Shown here: one piece after another, positions 26,186 to 34,521 of the stretch
How the letters are laid out: every line of letters starts with the position of its first letter
How positions within the stretch are numbered: position 1 is the first letter of the stretch
Source: Thermodesulfobacteriales bacterium
GTDB taxonomy: Bacteria > Desulfobacterota > Thermodesulfobacteria > Thermodesulfobacteriales > Thermodesulfatatoraceae
DNA: 62,045 nt
Assembly (NCBI GenBank): GCA_026988575.1
Contig: JALSKZ010000028.1
Coordinates: forward strand, 1 to 62,045
Reading direction: 5' to 3'
Notes under the pieces: generated by a model
Told to the model about the DNA's origin: nothing
Seen by the model: only the letters and a program-made list of their open reading frames with translations
Database searches by the model: none
Made by a program: the position numbers and the translations under genes

Positions 26186-27613
26186 ATGGCACATTATAAA
26201 CGAATTCATATGTTGGGTATAGGCGGTGTGGGTATGGGAGCCCTGGCCGGGCTTCTTTGTGAGGCCGGTTTTCAAGTTACTGGTGCAGAGGCAAAACCTG
26301 TATATCCCCCCATGAGCGAGTTGCTTGAAGCCTTAAATATCTCTGTCTTTTATGGCTATAAGCCTGAAAATCTGGCCCAGGCCCAACCCGATTTGGTAAT
26401 CGTGGGTAATGTAATTCGGCGCACCAATCCAGAGGTTCAAGAGGTATTAAACCTCAAAATACCCTATCTTTCCTTTCCTGAAGCCTTACGGCACTTCTTT
26501 CTGACGGGAAAAAAATCTTTGGTAGTGGCAGGTACTCATGGGAAGACCACCACTTCTGCCCTGTTAAGCCATTGTTTAGAAAGGCTCCACACAAACCCTA
26601 CTTTCTTAGTAGGAGGGCTATTACAGAGTAAAAATAAAAATTTTGCCCTGGGGCAAGGCCCGTACGTGGTATTAGAAGGAGACGAATATGATACCGCCTT
26701 TTTTGATAAACGCCCTAAATTTGTTCACTATGCCCCTGAGGCCGTTATATTAACCGGTATAGAATACGACCACGCTGACATATACCCCCACCTAGAAAGT
26801 CTAAAACAGGCTTTTGTTTCCTTGATCAACCTGATACCCCCCCGAGGGCTTTTGGTATACTGCGCGGATAATCTTCTTGCCAGAGAATTGGCCTCTAAGG
26901 CCCCTTGTACCTGTCTTTCCTACGGTAAGACCTCTAAGGCCAAGGTAAGACTTTACAAGAGAATCCCTTCCCCCAAGGGGCAGGAGATTATTTTTTCGTA
27001 TGCAGACCGACTTTTTAATATCTTTGTCCCGCTTATCGGGGAACACAACGCCTTAAATACCTTGGCGGTCTGGACTATATTAGTGGGGCTTGGCTTTGAA
27101 CCAGAAAAGATAGCCCCTACCTTTGGCGACTTTAGAGGCACTAAAAGGCGCCAAGAAGTGCTTTGCTATAACCCCATTGTAATTATAGACGATTTTGCCC
27201 ATCACCCCACAGCAGTCCGAGTGACTTTAAGGGCGGTGGCCGAAGCCTTTAGCCCCAAAAGGATCGTGGCCTGTTTTGAACCCCGCACCAATACCAGTCG
27301 TAGAAATATCTTTCAAAAAGATTATGAAAAGGCCCTGGCCGAAGGGAATGTAGTGCTTTTAAAAGAACCTCCCGATATAGATAAAGTACCCCAAAACCAA
27401 CGTATCTGCCTAAAGACCCTGACCCAAGGTTTAAGAAACCAGGGCATTGAGGCCTACCATTTTTCTGGTAGCCAGGAATTACTTAAAAAGCTTATCGAAA
27501 TAATTCGCCCTGGGGACTTGGTAATTTTTATGTCTAATGGTCCCTTTGACCGTCTTCCGTTAAAGTTGCACCAAAGTCTTTCTCAGGCGAAACACTTATG
27601 CCACCTGTTTTAA
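26186..27613 (+). CDS. mpl: UDP-N-acetylmuramate:L-Ala-gamma-D-Glu-meso-DAP ligase
   Basis: Murein recycling ligase that reattaches the released tripeptide to UDP-MurNAc. The N-terminal MurC-like domain has MLGIGGVGMGALAGLL, the ATP loop is AGTHGKTTTSALL, and the Mpl-specific EGDEYDTAFFDKRPKF is present. It then has DDFAHHPTAV and FEPRTNTSRR. These last features separate Mpl from MurC. The length of 475 residues is normal. Its last 16 bp overlap nfi. Confidence 0.92.
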   Translation: MAHYKRIHMLGIGGVGMGALAGLLCEAGFQVTGAEAKPVYPPMSELLEALNISVFYGYKPENLAQAQPDLVIVGNVIRRTNPEVQEVLNLKIPYLSFPEALRHFFLTGKKSLVVAGTHGKTTTSALLSHCLERLHTNPTFLVGGLLQSKNKNFALGQGPYVVLEGDEYDTAFFDKRPKFVHYAPEAVILTGIEYDHADIYPHLESLKQAFVSLINLIPPRGLLVYCADNLLARELASKAPCTCLSYGKTSKAKVRLYKRIPSPKGQEIIFSYADRLFNIFVPLIGEHNALNTLAVWTILVGLGFEPEKIAPTFGDFRGTKRRQEVLCYNPIVIIDDFAHHPTAVRVTLRAVAEAFSPKRIVACFEPRTNTSRRNIFQKDYEKALAEGNVVLLKEPPDIDKVPQNQRICLKTLTQGLRNQGIEAYHFSGSQELLKKLIEIIRPGDLVIFMSNGPFDRLPLKLHQSLSQAKHLCHLF

Positions 27614-28248
27614 AAGACCTACAGTTACTCCAAGAAAAATGGGCCGCCAAAGTTGTCTTGAGCCCCTTAAATAAAAAGGTAACCTTGGTAGCAGGCGTAG
27701 ATGTAGGCTATATCCCCGCCAAGAACCTCTCTGTAGGGGCGGTAATACTGATCGACTTAAAATCTTGCAAGGTGGTAGAGAAACATACGGTAGTACTACC
27801 TACCCCTTTCCCCTATATTCCAGGTTTTTTGTCCTTTAGGGAAATACCTGTAATGTTAGAAGCCATCCAGAAACTCGTTAACAAACCAGAGGTTATTATG
27901 GTAGATGGACAAGGGATTCTTCACCCCCGGGGTATAGGCCTGGCCACTCACTTGGGGCTAACCCTAGGGCTACCCACCATAGGAATAGCTAAAAAACCCT
28001 TAGTAGGTGATTTTGTCCCCCCGGATAAAAAAGCAGGAAGTCTCTCCCCTATTATCTTTAGGGGAGTAATAAGCGGTTTGGCCTTACGCCCTAGAACAGG
28101 CGTAAAACCCATCTATATTTCTCCTGGACATCTTATTACCTTGGAGGAAAGTCTAGAGATTGTAAAAACTTGCCTTAGAGGATATAGGCTTCCAGAGCCT
28201 ATACGCTTGGCCCATCTTTTGAGTCAACAAGGAAAGAAATTAATTTAA
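27598..28248 (+). CDS. nfi: endonuclease V (deoxyinosine 3' endonuclease)
   Basis: Repairs deaminated adenine by nicking near deoxyinosine. GVDVGYIP carries the catalytic Asp of motif I, PYIPGFLSFREIP is the wedge/signature motif, VDGQGILHPRGIGLATHLGL provides the second Asp and structural residues, and GVAKKPL appears as GIAKKPL. The length of 216 residues is normal. It overlaps mpl by 16 bp, and its last 9 bp overlap the convergent HAMP gene that ends the cytochrome operon. Confidence 0.93.
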   Translation: MPPVLKDLQLLQEKWAAKVVLSPLNKKVTLVAGVDVGYIPAKNLSVGAVILIDLKSCKVVEKHTVVLPTPFPYIPGFLSFREIPVMLEAIQKLVNKPEVIMVDGQGILHPRGIGLATHLGLTLGLPTIGIAKKPLVGDFVPPDKKAGSLSPIIFRGVISGLALRPRTGVKPIYISPGHLITLEESLEIVKTCLRGYRLPEPIRLAHLLSQQGKKLI

Positions 28249-28779
28249 TTTGTAGTTGCCTATCCTTTTTTTAACCGCTTCTAGGTATTTTTGGGCCTCA
28301 GCCACCTTCCCTTCTTTTAGGGCCTTATCCAGACCATTAATATCGTTTAGAATCTTTGACATATCTTCCCGCACGGTATCAATAACTACATTGGCCGCAC
28401 TGGCTAATGACTGGAAACGATCTCCACGGCGCAAGCTAACTTTTTTGGTAAGATCTCGCTTTTCCGCAACGTATCGAAGATCTTGCTCTATCCGGTAGAT
28501 CGGCCCGGCAATTTTTTGGGGTAAAAATATAGCGATTAAAAGACCGGCCACTAGGCATATACCACCAGAGGCCAAAATTACCGGGAGTAGGAGATCGCTT
28601 ACATGTTTAATAGTAAGATGGGCCTTATAAAGGCTCTGGCCAATTTCTCGATGGCTAAACAGATAAAGGATTACCAGAGCTATTGAAATGGCCACTAAAA
28701 CTGTCAAAAAGATACGCCATAAGAGCCACCGCTGTAATTCCCACTTTACTTTGAGATTTAGCTTTTTTCGCCTCTCCAT
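28240..28779 (-). CDS. two-helix HAMP-type membrane protein, last gene of the cytochrome operon
   Basis: A protein of 179 residues with two transmembrane helices (about 18-43 and 65-88), then a HAMP-like linker (GPIYRIEQDLRYVAEKRDLT) and a helical tail. There is no methyl-accepting, kinase or cyclase output domain. Similar truncated chemoreceptor-like proteins occur beside multiheme cytochromes in Desulfobacterota, but their role is unknown. ATG 28779 with AGAGGTG upstream is preferred over GTG 28782. It starts 9 bp after the 5-heme cytochrome and is the last gene of the operon. Confidence 0.7.
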   Translation of the reverse strand: MERRKKLNLKVKWELQRWLLWRIFLTVLVAISIALVILYLFSHREIGQSLYKAHLTIKHVSDLLLPVILASGGICLVAGLLIAIFLPQKIAGPIYRIEQDLRYVAEKRDLTKKVSLRRGDRFQSLASAANVVIDTVREDMSKILNDINGLDKALKEGKVAEAQKYLEAVKKRIGNYKLN

Positions 28780-28788
28780 CACGCACCT

Positions 28789-29850
28789 CTACTTTTGAGA
28801 ATGACAGGATAAACAAAGGGCCTCTCCATACTTTCTTAACCTGTACGGATAAGGAGAACCATGGGGATTATGACAAGTAGCGCAGGTCATCACTCCTGCG
28901 GCCAAAGGTAAATCGTTCTTAAGGGCCATATTGGGTTTGAGGGGTACCCCAACGGGGTGAGAGACCCCCAACATACTCTTTTTATGACACTGATAACAGG
29001 CATCTATTCCAGACCAATTCAAGGGTTTCATGTACGGATGGTCCTTGGGTATTTCTTTAGTTTTATTACTAGATATAGAGACAGGGACTCCCCCAAGACG
29101 CCAATCAAAAGATCCGTCACTATAAATTTCTAAGACCGGTTCGTCTAAAGAGGAACGATACAGATGGACCTCGATATCTTGCGCAGGCGGCATAACAGGG
29201 ACTGTCCGCGGCTCAGAAATTTGAAAAGAAAAAGACAAAGGAGGAGCAGGAAGGCCGTCAAAATCTTTGGCCTCCACCGTACACGTATAGGTCTTACCTT
29301 TTACCACGTGAGCCAAGGGGATCACCTGAAAAGTATAATAATTTTCATCCGTCCCACCAGAGACTCCCCCACAGGAGATAAAAACCTGAGTAGGCACATT
29401 AGTCTTGACGCATATTTCGGCCTCTACCCATGGCTCTTCCTGAACACCACAAAACCATACCCGCTCAATCTTTGCCTCTGGGCCTTTAACAAGGGACTTG
29501 GCCGAAGCAAAAGAAAGTATCTTATGAAAGGGAGGAGACATGCTCTGAAACACCAGATCATAGGCCTTAAACTTGGGCGATAGTACTATATAGGCCCGGC
29601 CCCCTCTAAAATGTTGCTTCAAAAACCATTTTACTCCTTGAAGGGAAGCATTCAAATCAGTCGTCGAAAAAGAACCTTCATGACAAACACTACATTTGCC
29701 TTCTATATAAGGAGGATGAAGATGACTACTATGAGGGGGAAGCATTTTATTGGCTAAATGACATTCCTGGCACGTCTTAGCTGGCGCAGGAGCCCCAAAA
29801 CCCAAGCAAACTATTATTAAGAGGTTAAACAGTAAAAACCTGATTCTCAC
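28789..29850 (-). CDS. 5-heme c-type cytochrome with central beta-sandwich-like domain
   Basis: A secreted cytochrome with an N-terminal signal peptide (about 1-24, cleaved near APA-KT). Two heme motifs come early (CQECH, CSVCH). A region of about 200 residues without heme motifs is beta-rich and Fn3-like. Three heme motifs follow near the C-terminus (CYQCH, CATCH followed by NPHG, CLSCH). The GTG start at 29850 is preceded by AGGTGGG. It lies 24 bp below the propeller gene in the minus-strand operon. The heme-domain-heme layout suggests a docking module inserted between electron-transfer ends. Confidence 0.85.
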   Translation of the reverse strand: MRIRFLLFNLLIIVCLGFGAPAPAKTCQECHLANKMLPPHSSHLHPPYIEGKCSVCHEGSFSTTDLNASLQGVKWFLKQHFRGGRAYIVLSPKFKAYDLVFQSMSPPFHKILSFASAKSLVKGPEAKIERVWFCGVQEEPWVEAEICVKTNVPTQVFISCGGVSGGTDENYYTFQVIPLAHVVKGKTYTCTVEAKDFDGLPAPPLSFSFQISEPRTVPVMPPAQDIEVHLYRSSLDEPVLEIYSDGSFDWRLGGVPVSISSNKTKEIPKDHPYMKPLNWSGIDACYQCHKKSMLGVSHPVGVPLKPNMALKNDLPLAAGVMTCATCHNPHGSPYPYRLRKYGEALCLSCHSQK

Positions 29851-29873
29851 TGCTACCCACCTAAAAATTGTTG

Positions 29874-31205
29874 TTATTTACCTACTACAAGACCAAAAGG
29901 TCGACACCCAAGAAAGATTTTCCCTATTAATTCTTCGGAAGCGGTATCTACCACGGCCACGGCCTTTTCTCCTCTCAACGCTATATATAGCCAACCTCTA
30001 CGGGGACAAGAGGCCATAGTAAAAGGACCTTTGCCTACCCTTATCTTCCTCGCCACCGATAGCTGATTTAAAGAAAGCACCGAAATGGTCCCTTCTTTCT
30101 CGTTGCTAACATATATTCGGCTACCCTGACCAAAAACTTGAACGGCCCCCGCACCACTCCTGATTCTCCCTAGGGGCTCAAAAGCCCCTACCCCAAAGAC
30201 ATCTACCATTCCTGTCCCATAATCCGCCACATAGAGGCGATTTCTCCCCACCCATAGCCCCCTAGGTCGTTGCCCTGCCTTTATAGTAGATACCAGATCA
30301 AGGTTGGGAGTAAGGACATAGATATTTTGATCTGATGGTGAAGAAACAAAGATTCTATTTAATAAACTACTGAAGAAAACCTCAGAAGGAGAATAACCTA
30401 AACGTTTTGACAAAACTAAATTACCAGAAAATATATTATAAAGTAAAACATAACTCGAATCAGGATCAGTAATTAATGCCATTTTAGAAGGTAAAAGAAC
30501 AAAGAAAGTAGGAGAACGGACTAACGGTAAAATAAAGTTATCTACAATCCTAAAACTAGAAAGTTCAACCAAACTAAACGTACGTGTTTTATCAGAAAGA
30601 ACATATAGCATATCATTATTATTATCGACGCTCAACCATTTTGGTTGCGAAGGGATATAGAGGGAAGCTTGCACTTGGTTATTATCTGCTCTAACAACAA
30701 ACAATGTAGAGGCATCATCACAGGTAACATAGAGGTTTTCACCTCTAAGTGGACGTTTTTGCAACCTAACATAAAAGGTTGGTTGAAAAACTTTTCCTTT
30801 TAAAGAAGCTTTAACATCCCAAATTAGAAAAATAGAAAGGCTTACATTATCTCTTATAGATACACTTAAAGGCAAAGATAGCTTTTTTTTAGAGATAGAA
30901 ACAACCTGACCATCTACATCAACTTGGCGAAAATACAGATCAATAGAGGAAAAAACTTCTCGATTTAATTCTATATACCCAAGATAGACCTGACCGAAGG
31001 TAGATTTACTACTAACTTTTGAAGGAATATCGCGCAGATTATAAATTCTATTAGTTCCCTTAAGTTCTATACGTTGCAAAGAAATGGTAACATTTTGGGA
31101 AGCAGGATGAATAACATTCAAAAAAATGTTTAGTCTCCCTGCTTGACAAAGATCATTAGAAAAAAAGAAAAATAGAATAACTATTAAAACATACCTTAAA
31201 AACAT
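29874..31205 (-). CDS. secreted YncE-like beta-propeller protein
   Basis: A protein of 443 residues with a signal peptide (about 1-22). An N-terminal beta domain (about 25-155) is followed by a seven-bladed-type propeller of repeats such as NDMLYVLSD, NRIFVSSPSDQNIYVL, NRLYVADYGTGMVDVFG, SRIYVSNEKEGTISVLS and GWLYIALRGEKAVAVVD. Such YVTN/YncE propellers are often found next to multiheme cytochromes. Binding or scaffolding is more likely than catalysis. GGGGAGAAT precedes the ATG. It overlaps the 8-heme cytochrome stop by 10 bp. Confidence 0.8.
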   Translation of the reverse strand: MFLRYVLIVILFFFFSNDLCQAGRLNIFLNVIHPASQNVTISLQRIELKGTNRIYNLRDIPSKVSSKSTFGQVYLGYIELNREVFSSIDLYFRQVDVDGQVVSISKKKLSLPLSVSIRDNVSLSIFLIWDVKASLKGKVFQPTFYVRLQKRPLRGENLYVTCDDASTLFVVRADNNQVQASLYIPSQPKWLSVDNNNDMLYVLSDKTRTFSLVELSSFRIVDNFILPLVRSPTFFVLLPSKMALITDPDSSYVLLYNIFSGNLVLSKRLGYSPSEVFFSSLLNRIFVSSPSDQNIYVLTPNLDLVSTIKAGQRPRGLWVGRNRLYVADYGTGMVDVFGVGAFEPLGRIRSGAGAVQVFGQGSRIYVSNEKEGTISVLSLNQLSVARKIRVGKGPFTMASCPRRGWLYIALRGEKAVAVVDTASEELIGKIFLGCRPFGLVVGK

Positions 31206-32578
31206 ATTCTCCCCGAGAGACTATCTTTGTACCCATGTTTATGACATTTAAGACAAGGGATAGGAGGCTTACCACCCATACCTCCCCCTCCCATATCATG
31301 ACACGTTTTACAATGCTGTCTAGGATAAGGTGCATCATACTCTATATGATGAACTCCTTCCCATTTATTTGTAAGACTAGAATTACCATATAAGGCAGCA
31401 TCGTCTTTATGGCATGCTTTACAAAAGTAGCCAATAGTATTATCATCGATATTTATTTGTTGAGATATAATAACACCGTTTACTTCAGAACGCAGCAGAA
31501 AAGGATTAGGAGAACCATGAGGTTCATGACAGTCAGTACAAGAAGTAATAAAATTGATATCTCGTCCAATACCTACTGTAGAAACATAGGGTTTTTTCAT
31601 ATAAATGATAACTGAAGCAGGATTACGACCGTGCTTATCTGAATAAACCTCGGCACTATCACCATCGTTCATAATTGTATACCAATCTATTTTCCTCAAA
31701 TATCTGCCTAATTCAGTACTATAAATTTCATTAGTAGAATTATGACATGCTGTACAAAATGTTACATAATCTGGCATTTTTTGCCCTGTATAATCAGATA
31801 CACCACCAGGCTCATAGGTACTTTGACTAGAGTAGTAAAATGGAGCTTGATAATGGCTAGGATATAGTTCACTCATACGTTCATCAGTATCATCACCCCA
31901 TAGCGTATTATGTCCTTCTTGTCGGTTGCCAATATTCTTCGAAACGGGCAAAGACACTGCAGAATAATCCGCAGCATTCTGTACATTGTGTTTTATAAGT
32001 TTAGCTAAATGGACGTTATGACAAGCCACACAAGGATTAGATTTATCCTTAAAGAAAGACCAGCCTTGATTTTTGGCAAAACTATAAATATCGTATAAAT
32101 CATGATAGGAAGAATTTGTATAAAGATTTTTTAAATTAAAAGCATCGAAAATAGTATTAACGGTAACAAAACTACTGCCTCCAAAGGTTTTACTATAATC
32201 ATAATTTGTTATACCACCACTTTGGTAAGAAGAGGGGCCATGGCATAAAAAACATATATTATCACTGGCCTCATAGGGACTTTCTGTAACATTAGTATTA
32301 TAATTAGGGGCAAATAAACCAAAACTATTAGGGCCAATAGCCTGACTATTAGGGCCAATAGCCTGACCCTCTATAGAGCCATGTTGTAAATGGCAATGGC
32401 CACAATTACCCCGACCATAAGCACTTAGAGCTGAACGCTTAACACCGAAAATTTTATCACCGTGGGCCGAATCAGTATATTTACCCGCCCAGGAAAAACT
32501 AACGGCCCAACCATACATAAAGACAAAAAGGGCCATTAAAACACTAATAAATTTAGTCTTTTGACGTGTGACAGGCAT
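31196..32578 (-). CDS. 8-heme secreted c-type cytochrome
   Basis: After a signal peptide (MPVTRQKTKF..., cleaved near FSWA-GKY) there are eight CxxCH motifs: CGHCH, CFLCH, CVACH, CTACH, CTDCH, CKACH, CKTCH and CLKCH. Long Asn/Ser/Tyr-rich segments separate them, and this spacing is unlike the compact 26-heme and 16-heme ladders. EPHGSPNP resembles the heme-5 region of the OmcS-like neighbours. ATG 32578 is used, but starts at 32587 and 32614 are possible; all overlap the upstream gene. A 21-bp tandem duplication lies within the coding region. Confidence 0.85.
   Translation of the reverse strand: MPVTRQKTKFISVLMALFVFMYGWAVSFSWAGKYTDSAHGDKIFGVKRSALSAYGRGNCGHCHLQHGSIEGQAIGPNSQAIGPNSFGLFAPNYNTNVTESPYEASDNICFLCHGPSSYQSGGITNYDYSKTFGGSSFVTVNTIFDAFNLKNLYTNSSYHDLYDIYSFAKNQGWSFFKDKSNPCVACHNVHLAKLIKHNVQNAADYSAVSLPVSKNIGNRQEGHNTLWGDDTDERMSELYPSHYQAPFYYSSQSTYEPGGVSDYTGQKMPDYVTFCTACHNSTNEIYSTELGRYLRKIDWYTIMNDGDSAEVYSDKHGRNPASVIIYMKKPYVSTVGIGRDINFITSCTDCHEPHGSPNPFLLRSEVNGVIISQQINIDDNTIGYFCKACHKDDAALYGNSSLTNKWEGVHHIEYDAPYPRQHCKTCHDMGGGGMGGKPPIPCLKCHKHGYKDSLSGRICF
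32325..32366 (-). repeat. 21-bp perfect tandem duplication inside the 8-heme cytochrome gene
   Basis: The unit at 32325-32345 is repeated exactly at 32346-32366. In the protein it duplicates the heptapeptide QAIGPNS between the first and second heme motifs. The length is a multiple of three, so the frame is kept. It looks like a recent slippage or unequal-crossover event. Confidence 0.9.
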
Positions 32579-33647
32579 TGCATCCATTGGTATTAGTTTT
32601 TTCTGGCCATCCATAATAATCCCATCTTAAAATATGTTTGTAAGGTGACCCATGTGCCCTATGACACGATATACACGTAACAATTGCGTCTTTTTGAAAA
32701 GTGATATTTGTTTTAGGAGCAGATACATTTTCGCTCCCCACCGGGGCAATGACAGAATAAGGATTAGAACCACTGGCTCCACTAGCCGCATAATTGCCTG
32801 GATAGTCACGATATTCTGAGTTGATCCCCGTATTACTCATGTCATAATCTGTAGGATGTCTCAACCAAGGGGAACCCCATCCTGCACTATTATCACTAAT
32901 TTGACCGCTACCGTTATGAAAATATCCATGACATTCGGCGCAAAAATAACTTATAGTGGATTTATCTACGTCTGTTTCAGAGGCCCTATCATAACCCTTA
33001 TATTGATTATGGTGAGAAACATCAGGTTGATATTCCCAATTAGGATCTTCATAACCTACAATACCTAATAAGAATCGATAACTACTGCCTACTGTCTTAC
33101 CATCTATAGTGGTATCATCGGCATGATGAGCGCCAATTATGGCCTCAAACTCATCCTGCTTAGATCGATCTCCATGGCACCCATTTGCACCCGCACAGCT
33201 CAACTGAGAAGATAGAGCAGTACCTCCTGGAGGGGTATTCCCAAAAACCGAGTCCTCAGGAAAGGGCCTAACATTGTGGCCCTTGTCATCGCTTCCATTA
33301 GCTACCCAGAAAAAATTACCCCCTGCCAGGGTATTCGTGTTGCTTTCTGTACCGGTCTGGCCGTATAGAGGTTCAGAAGTAGAGTAAACATAAGGAGTGT
33401 AATTTTGACCATTATTAACACCGGTGTGACAACCAAGACAATCATTCACCACTAAGGCCTTGTAGGGACCACTCTTACCCCACGAAGATAATACCCCCCC
33501 ATTTTGGGAATAGTGCATGGTATGACATGACGAGCAGGGGATACCATCTCTAATTTTAGACCAAGAAGGAGCGCTAACCAAACAAAGCAAAAAACTACAG
33601 ACTATGAGAAGTTTTACATATTTAAACACCTCAAAGCCCCCAAACAT
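32553..33647 (-). CDS. OmcS-like hexaheme cytochrome (putative nanowire subunit), copy in the minus-strand operon
   Basis: Secreted cytochrome with a signal peptide (about 1-30) and heme motifs in OmcS-like order: CSSCHTMHYSQNG, CLGCH, GHNV, the odd CAGANGCH (C-x5-CH, 33174-33197), CAECHGYFHNGSG with the downstream WLRHP, CISCHRAHGSP, and a terminal CNACH. The same blocks appear in the two plus-strand paralogues at 44496 and 45637. The resemblance is to OmcS, whose monomers stack into conductive filaments. GTG 33629 is an alternative start just after the upstream stop. It overlaps its neighbours on both sides. Confidence 0.85.
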   Translation of the reverse strand: MFGGFEVFKYVKLLIVCSFLLCLVSAPSWSKIRDGIPCSSCHTMHYSQNGGVLSSWGKSGPYKALVVNDCLGCHTGVNNGQNYTPYVYSTSEPLYGQTGTESNTNTLAGGNFFWVANGSDDKGHNVRPFPEDSVFGNTPPGGTALSSQLSCAGANGCHGDRSKQDEFEAIIGAHHADDTTIDGKTVGSSYRFLLGIVGYEDPNWEYQPDVSHHNQYKGYDRASETDVDKSTISYFCAECHGYFHNGSGQISDNSAGWGSPWLRHPTDYDMSNTGINSEYRDYPGNYAASGASGSNPYSVIAPVGSENVSAPKTNITFQKDAIVTCISCHRAHGSPYKHILRWDYYGWPEKTNTNGCNACHTSKD

Positions 33648-34521
33648 CTATGCGGCCGTTGCCCTCATCTACGATAAAAAGTTTATCCTTGTATATTTTA
33701 ATATCCCAAGGATAGTGTACCTGCCCCAGACGAAAACCCTCCTTTAAAAAGGAATATCGAAAATTACCCTTTTCGTCAAAGATAAAAATCTTTTTTAAGT
33801 CCCTATCTAAGATATAAACATTCTGGTTCTGATCAAACTCAAAGGCTACAGGGAGCACCAGATGCACCCCTTTCAAAGAGAGAATTTTCTCTTTGCCCGA
33901 AACAAGATTTATACCTATCAAACGATGACCCATATTCTCTAAACCCCAAAGCCAATCTCCCCTTATTTTAATATCGAAAAACCCGACAAAATTTCGAATT
34001 TGGGGATATATTACCCTTTCCATATCAAGGGCTTCGTTTAATAAAAGCACTTTCCCCGAAGCACGATCCAATACTAATAATTTATTTTTCCAGTATAATA
34101 TTTTATCAAAAACGACTGGGTGTCCCTTGAAAAACAAAGTGTATCTACGGAGTTTATGCGCTTTAATATCAATAAACACGAGAGCATTATCCAGACGTTC
34201 CGTGAGCCACAACCTTCCCCTTTTGTCCCGCAACATATACATGGGCCCTTTTAGTTGGCCTCCAGCATCAAATTCCTTCAAAGGCTCTCCTTTGAAATTA
34301 AAAGATACAAGCCTATTATGCCCTGTATCGACCACGTAAATCTTCCCCTCTTGGACAAAAATACTCATGGGCTGCCAAAGAGGTGTATCATCAGGAGCCT
34401 TGGCCAAGGAAAAGAGGTAATGAAATTTATAGGCCTGACAAGGCTTGGGCTTTAAGCAAACCCCAAGCCCAAAAGTAAAAACTATTATCGCTATTAATAA
34501 TTCTTGTGACACTCTAGACAT
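33631..34521 (-). CDS. secreted NHL-type beta-propeller protein
   Basis: A protein of 296 residues with a signal peptide (about 1-29). Repeats include GKIYVVDTGHNRLVSFNFKGE, GRLWLTERLDNALVFIDI, NVYILDRDLKKIFIFDEKGN and KLFIVDEGNGRIDVWGL, which are typical NHL blades of a six-bladed propeller. GAGAGG precedes the ATG. It lies between the 16-heme and OmcS-like cytochrome genes and overlaps both. NHL-repeat genes also occur near omcS in Geobacter (from memory), so a role in cytochrome assembly or binding is plausible but not shown. Confidence 0.8.
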   Translation of the reverse strand: MSRVSQELLIAIIVFTFGLGVCLKPKPCQAYKFHYLFSLAKAPDDTPLWQPMSIFVQEGKIYVVDTGHNRLVSFNFKGEPLKEFDAGGQLKGPMYMLRDKRGRLWLTERLDNALVFIDIKAHKLRRYTLFFKGHPVVFDKILYWKNKLLVLDRASGKVLLLNEALDMERVIYPQIRNFVGFFDIKIRGDWLWGLENMGHRLIGINLVSGKEKILSLKGVHLVLPVAFEFDQNQNVYILDRDLKKIFIFDEKGNFRYSFLKEGFRLGQVHYPWDIKIYKDKLFIVDEGNGRIDVWGL

